Source: Holtermannia corniformis (lineage: Eukaryota; Basidiomycota; Tremellomycetes; Holtermanniales). From it: a DNA stretch of 64,000 bases. The notes under the pieces are model-generated. The model saw only the letters and a program-made list of their open reading frames with translations. It did no database searches and was not told where the DNA came from. The stretch covers positions 191,117-255,116 of the forward strand of contig BCIJ01000025.1 of the NCBI GenBank assembly GCA_001599935.1, given 5' to 3'. The translations under genes were made by a program, and so were the position numbers. Below, piece after piece: positions 45,647 through 54,693 of the stretch (the stretch's first letter is position 1; every line of letters begins with the position of its first letter).

Positions 45647-46150
45647 CTACTGCTGCACAGGGTCCTGAGGCGGAGTCGCTTTGGCACCGCCCATGAACTC
45701 TGGCATCAGCTTGTGCTTTATCGTGTGCTTGAAGCTAGCCATCACGTCTTGTTTGATGAACGCGACGACTGTGTCGCGCTCCGCCTGTGGCAAATCTCCA
45801 AACGACGTCAAACCATCCGGACTGATAAACGTCATCGTAGGTGCACCAGCGATCACAATCTTCCACCTAGACGTTGGCTCCTCACGCTGGGCTCGATACG
45901 GAAATTGGCAAAGAGCGGTGAGTCGTAGCGGGGCGGACTTGTTCGAGGATCCCTGGACGACGATGCTGTATGCGCTTTTGCAGTTGAGGTGTCCGGCTCG
46001 GAAGTTGGGCTCGGGTGTGGGTTTGTCGGCACCGGGTGTGGGCGGTGCTGTGGGCAGGTCGGGCTTGACTTCGATGCCGAGGTTTGCGACACTCTGGGCT
46101 AGGTCGGCGTCAGCAGAGTCGTTCACTGCTGCGGATGTCTGAGCGGTCAT
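45647..46150 (-). CDS. Hypothetical 167-residue protein, single exon
   Basis: The continuous frame from ATG at 46150 reads MTAQTSAAVNDSADADLAQS, then EPNFRAGHLNCKSAYSIVVQ, LTALCQFPYRAQREEPTSRW, KIVIAGAPTMTFISPDGLTS and DTVVAFIKQDVMASFKHTIK. It looks like a small folded beta-alpha domain with a disordered N-terminus. No signal peptide and no known family recognised. It sits 52 bp from the convergent QC gene. Lack of introns is unusual in this window, so a recent or lineage-specific origin is possible. Confidence 0.6.
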   Translation of the reverse strand: MTAQTSAAVNDSADADLAQSVANLGIEVKPDLPTAPPTPGADKPTPEPNFRAGHLNCKSAYSIVVQGSSNKSAPLRLTALCQFPYRAQREEPTSRWKIVIAGAPTMTFISPDGLTSFGDLPQAERDTVVAFIKQDVMASFKHTIKHKLMPEFMGGAKATPPQDPVQQ

Positions 46151-46370
46151 GATGGAAAGGTGCGGTGATGCGGTGATGCGTGGGAAGATGCGTGGAGATG
46201 TCGCTGCGAATGCGCGGTGTACTCCCTACAAGAAGTCTCGCTGAGCGTCACAGTCTGCCAAAGGAACTCGGAACAAAGGTCAAGCAAAGCCCGTCGTACT
46301 ACCGAGTGTACGGAACTCTCCAATCATGCTGCACCGTCGCTCCCAGCCAAACTCTCCTCGCCTCGACCCA

Positions 46371-46652
46371 TCACTCGCCCGAGTCTTCTGGCAACAGATC
46401 CGGTGGGGTGTCCTCTGGCACACTTTCGAATGAAAAGGTGATTGAGACGTTGCCCTGCCTGTATACCTGACTGCCGGTCTGCGCCGTGGTCGATGGCGGT
46501 TGCTCCTGTGGCTCTTCGACCTCGGCGACGGTGGCTGGCACGACTATAACATCGGGTGAACCTTCGCGACTTGAGACCGAGGTGGCGGGTGTGCTGTACC
46601 CGCTAGCATCACTGGCAGTGACCGACGCTGTAACGGACGATCGGCGGCTCAT
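46371..46652 (-). CDS. Ser/Thr/Pro-rich orphan frame
   Basis: From ATG at 46652: MSRRSSVTASVTASDASGYS, acidic VAEVEEPQEQPPSTTAQTGS, and the more ordered end VYRQGNVSITFSFESVPEDT. No family recognised. A second protein-like minus-strand stretch just upstream (about 46640-46770: HEALTHCMTAVNDFDSHNGP, then LILLKYCELLNEPPIVRYSV) is in another frame. It may be an upstream exon, but I could not find a join. Confidence 0.35.
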   Translation of the reverse strand: MSRRSSVTASVTASDASGYSTPATSVSSREGSPDVIVVPATVAEVEEPQEQPPSTTAQTGSQVYRQGNVSITFSFESVPEDTPPDLLPEDSGE

Positions 46653-47797
46653 TGAGGAGCTCACAATACTTCAGTAGGATCAACGAGTCTGGACCGTTGT
46701 GGCTGTCAAAGTCGTTGACTGCGGTCATGCAGTGCGTCAAGGCTTCGTGTGTTTGGGTCGGAACCTGGTTCTTCCTTTAAGGATCCACACTCTGAGCACA
46801 GTCATGCCACTCCGACACTGTTGACTGACGCTGGGGCTTCTCTCCTACGCTGCTTTTCAGGCTCAGGACTACAATCGTCATATGGTCTACGGTACGGCTG
46901 CCTTGTCCAAGCTCGATACATGATCAAGGGGGACGCATCGATTCACGTAGCACATCATCACAGCTACGGCAGCTTCGTGTGAAGCGTGACAAACATCCCG
47001 TCAACCCTGTAGACAATTGGGGGCCGTACTCTTCCTCTTTCCGATGCGGCGTCTCCTGGTACCATTGGCAGTGAAGGTGCGGTGACGGCAGGTGCCCTAA
47101 CTGGACTAGGAGCTCGACTCGGCAGAGCTAACCGGACTGCGAAAAGACCGAAGCAGTATCGAACTCGACATCGGACTCGTCATCGTTGGGACATTGTGTT
47201 GGCTGTGATGGGAAAAGACCAGCCCAAAAAGTTACGAGGTGAGTTTTCTACGACAACCTGCCTTCTGAACAGGCTGTATGAAAAAGAATGACATGCATAC
47301 AACTTGACTTGGCATAGCACGACGGAAAGCTGAGCACAAAACGGTGGCCAGCATATACCTCTCCTTGGAACATGCGAGCCATCACAAACGAAGCCGACGC
47401 AGCTGCTCGCGTGTATCGTGCATCATCGTGTTCAGCGCTTCCAGAGCAAAGCTGCTCGGGAACAGCACATCCCTAGAGTGTCCACGCCGGCTGTCGGTTA
47501 GTATGTCGATCCTAGCGCAAAGTCAGTCGACCAAGTCCAGTCCGACTGTCTGTACACTCACAGCGTTTGTTCGTGGCGGTCGACAAAGCTGCTAGCGAGG
47601 GGTGACATGGACGAGGGTACGAATGAGATGGGTTGCCACGTTTGATGAACCCAATTGCTATAAGTATCGTCGATGGCCGGTATCTGTGTATCGTCTGGAG
47701 CCGATGCGTCTCGTGGCGGAACGGCCGGAGGTTCCGCGTTGAAAGCACGGTGCGCTCGCCAGAGTCTGTCGCGAGATCAACAATGTAGCCCGGGGCT
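46653..47797. other. Poorly resolved region between orphan gene and RING gene
   Basis: 1,145 bp. It may hold exons of small spliced genes. A plus-strand stretch at 47170-47241 ends VMGKDQPKKLRG at a GTGAGT donor, and frames after the ATAG at 47321-47324 look protein-like (for example WNMRAITNEADAAARVYRA). No complete gene could be built. Confidence 0.3.
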
Positions 47798-49552
47798 TTA
47801 ACGCAAAACGACCCACTCGCATCGCTCCTGCCAGTCTTGCAGCCCGTCCCAGTTGGGGCCCTGCCTCTTGACCCACTTGGCGATGATTGCGTCCATACCG
47901 AGCAACGGCACACAGCGCGCCTCGCGCGAGAGCTCATGGCGACATGACGGGCATGTTGTCTATGAAGCGTTACATCTTGTCAACCAGCAGTTTGCGACTT
48001 ACCTTTTCCCGTAGCCATTCATTCGCACAACCACCGCAGATTGTATGGCCGCACGGCGACATGCCGTGAGCTGCGACTCTGCGGCGCATTAGCCACTTCC
48101 TCCGCCATCGCGCAGCAACAAGGAACGCACATCACCTGCATGCAACTAGATAGAAATCAGCTCTCCATTCGCGCGAAAGGCCATGTACATACATGGAGCA
48201 CGTCACGTCCTCCTCGAGCTCGTCCAGTGGCATATGCCCAGCACTCGGCTCGTCCGCCTCGCTAGCCTGTGCCGCGTGTGTAATAATTGCGGCAGGAGTA
48301 CTGACTGACCGCCGAGATACTTGTGGCGAGGCTGGAGGTCTATTGGCGCTAACTTTGTGATCCTGCGGGCCAAGATCGCGGATAATCGGCGAGGGTGGTA
48401 CCGGCGCGCTATCACGGCGTTCATTGTGGACCGCTACTGGTCGCTGCGGTTGCGACCGTAGTGTCAAGTCCGCTTGATGGGTGCTGTGATCATGAGTGGC
48501 GGGGTGATTCGTACGCGATTGTACGGCCGGTGTGTTGGCGAGTGGCTCACTGACATGCCGTTGCGACCGATACGCGGGAGTGCTCGTCAAAGGCCGTGTA
48601 TCCTCAAGTGACGTTCTTGGCTGACGAGCAACACCCGTTGCAGAGATACTCGTAGTGACCGGTGGAGGTGAGCTCTCATGCCGTACAGTCCTCTGGCTGC
48701 CGTGTGCAACAGGTGGAGAAGCTTGATACGCTGGTGGAGCTGTGTCGGGATGACCGAACGAGACGTGGGAGTGGAGTGGCCGTGTTGAAGGAGGTAACGA
48801 GCTGTGGTTCCGAGGGCGCTGTTGCTCTTCTGGCGATGGGCGGTGAGGTCTTGGACTGATAGGCGGCGGCGCTGGTTCTCCTGCAGGCGTCGAGACATAC
48901 GGGGGGACATATGGAGGTCGCGCCGGGCGAGAAATCTGTCGTGGAGGCTACATCCTACATTCAGCCTCGTGCCTACACGCCCAAGGGATTGACTCACCTG
49001 CGTAGGCAAAGCGTGTTCCCGCCTTCTGCTGCTATGCTCCAACCCACTTGACCGTCTTGCATCACCCTCATCCCTCCTTTGCCGCCTGTACGGGTCCCTC
49101 CTGATCTCTTCGCCACCTGCACTTGGGCCTTCGCCCGACCTCTCCTGAGCCTCCCACCATTCGACCGTCCGTTCCGCACCCGCGATCTCGCGCTGCCTCT
49201 GTGCTCTCTGGGCTTTGCGTTCCTCTCGATCTCTCGCGCGCTCGACCGCGGTATCCTTGATAGCCGACACCAAGCCCTTGATGCCCGTTGGCCGGGGCGA
49301 ACTCGGCCCACTAGCAGTTGGAGGCGGCTGCGGCTGTGCTGGGATCGGGTACGCCATTCGCCTGTCAACTTCGGACTGAGGTCTCGGCCTCACGTCCGTG
49401 TCAAACGACACACGCCTCCTATCCCGTATCCGTGGGGGTCCCTGCGGCAAGGGTGGCAAATCCGCATCGACGCGTGTGACGGGGGGCAGTGTCCGAGCCG
49501 GGGGCATGGCCTGACGACCTGGTAGGAGGTGAGGAGGGTAGGCGGCGTACAT
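47798..49552 (-). CDS. RING-finger protein with long disordered N-terminus
   Basis: The start at 49552 gives MYAAYPPHLLPGRQAMPPAR. It continues with a Pro/Arg-rich, disordered region including RRRVSFDTDV and a helical segment (GIKGLVSAIKDTAVERARDR). After an intron near 48990 it continues PPRQISRPARPPYVPPYVST. A further Pro/Ser-rich stretch ends AGHMPLDELEEDVTC, the first RING cysteine. The RING core is SPCGHTICGGCANEWLREK, then after an intron TTCPSCRHELSRE, ending DGLQDWQERCEWVVLR, stop 47798-47800. The exact exon joins between the first Cys pair and CGHT are not resolved (48050-48190). The C-x2-C...CGHTxCxxC...CPxCR layout supports an E3 ubiquitin ligase, substrate unknown. Confidence 0.65.
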
Positions 49553-49593
49553 TGTGTAGGATGGGATGGGATGTCCAAGGTGAAGGAAAAGGG

Positions 49594-50640
49594 TCAAAGG
49601 ACGCCCGGATGCGGCGCCGACAAAAGGAATGGGGGTGCAAGTTGCAATCCGATCGCGACGCGTCGCGAACCTTTAGCCGGTCGTTGGCCTTGGAATCCGC
49701 AGGCGTTGCTCAACCTCGGATGCGTCCGGACCAAGTCGAGAACAGCGTGGATCGGCGTGACGTAGGTGATGTCGAAACGGTTCTCGACCCCTCCGCCGCC
49801 TGAGCTGTCGAAACGCACGAGCCCGAGTCCCCTTCCTCCGCGAACGAGTCTCAAAGGTTCGGATGAGGCACGATAGGCCATCACTTGAACACTTGAGCTC
49901 GCCGTTGCCGAGGTAGACTCTTACAAACAACTTGGCCGTATTCGCGGAGCTGACCGTCAAGCCGCTCGCAGCCCCGCGCTTGAGCACAGTTCCTGTTGGA
50001 TCATGTCTGCGATCCCGTTCCCATGGGCCACGCAGTTCTGCGTTGGGTCTTGGGGCACGCAGGTAGATGAGGCGGTCCAGACGATACTGGACGTCGCGCG
50101 CTGAATTGTGACCGACCGGATCAGCTTGTCATCTCAGCCACCGTGTGTTGCGCCGAGATCAGCGACAGAACCGGTAGATTCGAGGCCATGGAAGTTGTTG
50201 GTTGCGTCAATCATAACAATGTCCGGTGTTGCTTGGTGTGCCCCAACGCGACGACACTGACAAATAGGCTGGAGCCGTGTCGCCGCCAAATCCTTTGGCG
50301 ATGCTGTATAGAGCTTGTTCGGTTTCCGCCGATTGTGCGTACTCTGCCTCTGCGACTTCAACTTGGACATGAAAGAGGTTGTGGGCATCGAGGATATCCT
50401 GGTAAGCCAACACGATGAGCGTGACCTTGATCCATACGACGGCTGGCACTTTAAGCGCGTAACGAGGACGGATGCGAACAAGGTCGATCGCGACGCATGG
50501 TATGCGCTCATTGGACATAGAGCGACCAGATCTTGGCCGACCGCGTCCCAGTCCTGTACGGCCTGATGCTGGACCACTGCCTTGATGCACTTGACCTCGG
50601 GATACGTCTCGCCGCCCAGGGTCGTCGTTGGCTTCTAGCC
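49594..50640 (-). pseudogene. Broken tandem copy of the trypsin-fold protease gene
   Basis: Fragments match the intact gene at 51024-52970 in order. VAIDLVRIRP...VPAVVWIKVTL corresponds to VAIDLVRLG...KPVIIWIGVIPG; HVQVEVAEAEYAQSAETEQ to DVDIEIAETEYHLSASTFD; FHGLESTGSVADLG to FPGLRSVGSVVDLG; MLKRGAASGLTVSSANTAKL to VLKRGSTTGLTIGAANSVAS; and FDITYVTPIHAVLDLVRTHP to LDITYVTPMEEALKTIRKHP. The segment with the catalytic His and most of the coiled insert is deleted. Stops interrupt the frame near 50130, and a frameshift lies right after the Ser motif GDSGSCV (about 49818-49832). It is a decayed duplicate. Confidence 0.85.
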
Positions 50641-51023
50641 ACCAGCCTCGGGCAGCTTGGGTGCCCTGTCGGCCAATACCGGATTAGCGACTAGGATTGC
50701 GTCGAACGACAAGCTCGCGTTGTAGCCGGATAGCCCATGCGAGCTCAGAGTGGGTCGGTGAGAAGATCTTCACTCATTGCAGCACCGTCAGCAAGCGTCA
50801 CGCCCTTGACTCGATCTTTACGAGTAGACGACGAGGAATGGAGTGTGTGTGGACTGTCGAATGCATGAGACGCTGTACAGAGGCGAGTGGTGCTTTGCCA
50901 CTCGGAGAGCCCGGACAAAAGGGGGAGCAACAAAAGGTGTGGGTCGTGTCGCACAGAGGAAGTGGTTCATAGACTATGGACAACTGACGACTAGACACCA
51001 ACCGCTTCACCCCTCTAAACACG
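50641..51023. other. Spacer between protease gene and its pseudogene
   Basis: 383 bp. Parts may be remnants of the duplicated 5' or 3' flanks. No gene or element recognised. Confidence 0.35.
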
Positions 51024-52970
51024 TCAATCGTCTTCATCCGCCGGTTGCCCTTCGAAGATGTACGCGTTTATGAAACGCGGGTGCTTGCGTATCGTCTTGA
51101 GCGCCTCTTCCATCGGCGTGACATACGTGATGTCCAATCGGTCGACTTGACCACGGCCACCGGTCAGGATTCCGGCCACTCGACCCGACGGCTCAAACAC
51201 GCAAGACCCCGAGTCTCCGCCATTGGAGAAGGCCGTGCCCAAGTCTGGGTGAGCCAGGACCGGCAGCTCCCTCGACCATCCCAACGCCTCGTCCCCAAAG
51301 TACACCCGGGCAAACGACGCGACCGAGTTCGCTGCCCCAATCGTCAAGCCGGTCGTAGACCCACGCTTGAGCACCGTCATAGCCGCGTCTTTCTTCCAAT
51401 TTTCGCTCGGACTCTTCAGTTCGTCGGAGGGAATTGGATGCCACAATCGAATGAGGCGATCGGACGGGTAAGTGAAGTCGCTCGCCGTGGTGGTGGCGGT
51501 TCGCACAAGTTTCATCACCTTGTGCGGGCTCGGCTCATCGCCGAGGTCGACGACGGAGCCAACCGACCGGAGACCCGGGAACTTGTTGGGAAACAGTTCA
51601 ATGACAGCCAGATCGCGCGTTGCCTGCTGCTTGCCGATCCCAGTTGCGATCGGGGGCGCCCAATACAGTTGCCCTATGCGACGACTCGAGTCATCCGAGA
51701 AACGATTCTGGATGTCCACCGCCGCTGACGACAGTGCGTTCTCGGCACTGAGCGCCCGTCTTGCCGTCCTCTTCAATTCATCTAATTCACCTTGTAGATG
51801 TTGTGCCCCTCCGTCGATGCGCTTTTGCATGCCTCGACAGCTAGCCTCGTGGAGTTCGCGAGTGGTGTGCTGGCAGGCGCTAAGCTCAGCGATCGTACCA
51901 CCGAGAGCGTCGAGGGACTGAGTCGATTGCTGAAGAATGTAGGCGGGGCAGGCAGGATCCGCCTGGAAGTTGTCGTTGTTGACGAGGGTAGGCTCGAGCA
52001 CAACGTGTCTTGCCGTGAGAAGGAACACTGAGTCTGGCTCCTCGGGAACAAGGAGGTACACGCCCGTTGAGCCGAGGGCCGAATCGGTCGCCTGGGCACA
52101 CATGGTGTTGCCAAGTGTCGACGAGACTGGTCGGTATGCGGCGGCGGTGGGATCGTTGTAAGGTTTGGAAAGGTCGAACGTAGAAGCGGAAAGATGGTAT
52201 TCTGTCTCGGCGATTTCGATATCGACGTCGTGTAGTGACAGATCGCGCAGGACGTTGTGGCAGGCCACGACGAGATCGGCGCCGAGCTGGCGTGATACCT
52301 GTCCTGGAATGACGCCGATCCATATGATCACCGGCTTCCGATGGTCACCCTCCCTCCCCAGACGAACGAGATCGATGGCGACAGATGGCACATGGTGCTT
52401 CTCCAGGACATCGATCAGCCGTGGACCGAGCTCATCCCAGGTGTTTGTGATTGGATGCTGGCCGACGGGCAAGAGGACTGCCTTGCGAGGGTACCCTTCT
52501 GGCCCCTCTGGCATTGACCACGGAACAGACCCGCTGCGCGCAATGAGCTTCGGGCAGCTCGGCAAGCCCCGATAGTAGAAGTTGGCCGCCACGTCGCTCA
52601 CGGGTTCGGGCCAGTGGTTTGCAGTGTTGTGCGATGTCGTCTCATCTACAGCCGTCGCCCCCGGGGATGATGAGGTGTTGGGGTCGGCCAGTGTCAGTGT
52701 AGCAAAGACGCTATGCAGCGATCGATTTTTGTCATCTACAGCACCGTCAGCGAACAGTCCGTACTCGATTGTGACTGCGCACTCTTCGACTCTGAGCGAG
52801 GCATTCTGAAAGGGTGTGCTGTGGTGGTCGTAGGGTACTTGGGTACTTGGTAGTGAGTTGAAGTACGGGACGTGGGAGGTATTTGCCACTCGGCTCAGAT
52901 CTGTCACGTGTCGACTTGGCTGGGTGTACCCCTCACTCTCTATTTGTAGTGGCTGCACGCCGCGGCACAA
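51024..52970 (-). CDS. Trypsin-fold serine protease with N-terminal fungal domain and coiled insert
   Basis: Single long frame. The N-terminal part has NHWPEPVSDVAANFYYRGLP, CPKLIARSGSVPW and a conserved alpha/beta block (VAIDLVRLGREGDHRKPVII, WIGVIPGQVSRQL, HDVDIEIAETEYH). The protease triad is His in LLTARHVVLEP (about 52003-52020), Asp in TRDLAVIELFPNKF (about 51600) and Ser in NGGDSGSCVFEPSGRVAGIL (51204-51218). Between His and Asp lies a helical insert (SLDALGGTIAELSACQHTTR, HLQGELDELKRTARRALSAE). No signal peptide is seen, so an intracellular role is likely. No ATG lies in frame upstream of the conserved N-terminal block; the first is at WSMPEG. The true start must therefore be in an unseen upstream exon before 52970. 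It resembles fungal S1-like proteins of unknown role. Confidence 0.75.
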   Translation of the reverse strand: MCRGVQPLQIESEGYTQPSRHVTDLSRVANTSHVPYFNSLPSTQVPYDHHSTPFQNASLRVEECAVTIEYGLFADGAVDDKNRSLHSVFATLTLADPNTSSSPGATAVDETTSHNTANHWPEPVSDVAANFYYRGLPSCPKLIARSGSVPWSMPEGPEGYPRKAVLLPVGQHPITNTWDELGPRLIDVLEKHHVPSVAIDLVRLGREGDHRKPVIIWIGVIPGQVSRQLGADLVVACHNVLRDLSLHDVDIEIAETEYHLSASTFDLSKPYNDPTAAAYRPVSSTLGNTMCAQATDSALGSTGVYLLVPEEPDSVFLLTARHVVLEPTLVNNDNFQADPACPAYILQQSTQSLDALGGTIAELSACQHTTRELHEASCRGMQKRIDGGAQHLQGELDELKRTARRALSAENALSSAAVDIQNRFSDDSSRRIGQLYWAPPIATGIGKQQATRDLAVIELFPNKFPGLRSVGSVVDLGDEPSPHKVMKLVRTATTTASDFTYPSDRLIRLWHPIPSDELKSPSENWKKDAAMTVLKRGSTTGLTIGAANSVASFARVYFGDEALGWSRELPVLAHPDLGTAFSNGGDSGSCVFEPSGRVAGILTGGRGQVDRLDITYVTPMEEALKTIRKHPRFINAYIFEGQPADEDD

Positions 52971-53039
52971 GAGCTGCGCGTGCTGCGCGACAGTGAAAGC
53001 GAAACCGACACAGCCATGGCGAGGTTCATCGTTGCCTCG

Positions 53040-54351
53040 TCAAAGCGATGCGTCGAACGGCATCCATTGTCGGCAACTATCATAGCCCTCAGTCTCCCGC
53101 CTGCATGTCCGGCAAGCCAAAAGACATACCTCGCACTTCCACATCTGCATTCGGTGCGCGATTCAGCGTCCGTACTCGGCTCCAGCTCGATAGGATCCCA
53201 CGGCGCACATGCCGCATTCCCGTAGTCGTACCGTAATTCTTCGCCGGCATGCACCACTCTACGAGTCTGCAAGGGTCATAAGCGCCGCGATCCGCAATCA
53301 CCAAGGCAGGCCACTGACGAATATCGCGATCCGTGGGATCGCACCAGGACCCCATCGAACGGTATGTAGCACTAGATTCGGGTCGCAAGAATGATTGATG
53401 AACCGCCTATTCGTGGTCAGCCAGCTCGACCCCGTCGACCCAGATGTGAGAACGACTGACCCAATGTTCCCCACCTTCGTGGGATCAACATGGCCCAGAA
53501 CCTTGCCGTTCTCTTTCACGCTGAGCACGTAGTTGCCTCCCCTCGTGCCGCGGTGCTGCCATCGTTCCCGCGCTGTATCGGTATCGATCCATTCGCCCGC
53601 GTATAAGCTGATGAAATGGCCTTGTTGGAGCGTGTAGGCTGTATACAGCCCAAGACCAAGGCCGAGTGCGACGTCTGCACTGATTGCGCGGAGCTCAAGG
53701 CCTGAGCTACGCCGCGAGACGTTAGCTCTGTGCCAGACAGTGCCGTGTGGGACGTACGACACGCCACGCTGGCTGACCCGGTTTGGACAGGTCGTGCCGC
53801 ATGCGCAGTCGGTGCCGCATTCGACCAATGGGAGATTCGGCGGGAACGCATCGAGGCGTAGGTGTTGCGATTGCTGGCTGGGGGACTTGAGGGTGTAAAA
53901 GTTGCCTGTGGGCGTTGGAGCGTCACATGGCAGGTTGCGAAAGGACTGACCAAAGGTGGCTACGCAGTCGCAGTCTGAGCCCGGGAGGCAAGCTGATCTC
54001 CAGCGTCAGGGAATGTTGGCTCTATCGAAACGGACAAGTATTACTCACAAGACCCGTCCGAGCACAGACAGCCGAACGCAACTTGATCTTCCGGGCTTGC
54101 ATCACTGCCTCCATCCGAAAGATCACCCTCCGACAGCTCATCAGGCGGCACCACGAAATCAGATAGTGGGTCGCCACCCAGCTCGCTGTCGACTACATAC
54201 TGCTTTAATCAGCTCGATGGATGACGATTGCAGTACTACTCACACGATCAAAGACGGCCTCTAGTGCCTGTAGGTGAGCATGCGAGACGTTGACTAGCGG
54301 TATTGGTACTGCTTCGGCGCCTGCAGTCACGTCGCGGCAGTCTATCCGCAT
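53040..54351 (-). CDS. SET-domain lysine methyltransferase with pre-SET and post-SET Cys clusters
   Basis: SUV39/SETMAR-like architecture. The start at 54351 gives MRIDCRDVTAGAEAVPIPLV. An acidic stretch (DELSEGDLSDGGSDASPEDQ) leads to pre-SET Cys motifs, including CGTDCACGTTCPNRVSQRG. The SET domain reads SGLELRAISADVALGLGLGL, then GHFISLYAGEWIDT, GNYVLSVKENGKVLGHVDPT, the cofactor and active-site motif RFINHSCDPNLVLHTVRWG, and GEELRYDYGNA. After a 50-nt intron the post-SET zinc motif completes as CRCGSASCRQWMPFDASL, with TGA at 53040-53042. Histone H3 is a plausible substrate, H3K9 being the usual target of this class. The domain is complete, so activity is likely. Specificity is inference. 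Confidence 0.82.
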
Positions 54352-54693
54352 TGTTGAAGCTCGAGGTTGGTGATTGACGTTGCTAGCGACTAGCCTCTAA
54401 ACTGTCAACTGTCTGCGAGCATCGACCACAGCGGGCCTGCTCTCGCATCGCCTGTTCAACGAGGATATCCACCGTGCTGCACCGTCTCGATCGACCGGTT
54501 CAGCAGCACTGCTCATCAACGCGACTGATCTGTAGAGTTTGTAATCAACTGATCCTAATCCAATTAGCGGGATCAAAATGCGTCATTAGCGGAATCAAAT
54601 CAGTGGTGACCCGTGGAGCTCAACCGGACCGAAGCGGGGAACAAGCATCCATCCAACCAACCATCCACGGCGAGCTGCTACTGATCACTGACA
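54352..54693. promoter_or_regulatory. Divergent promoter region SET gene / NIPSNAP
   Basis: 342 bp between two divergent start codons. It includes a CCATCCAACCAACCATCC direct repeat (54648-54667) just upstream of the NIPSNAP ATG. No other element recognised. Confidence 0.45.
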
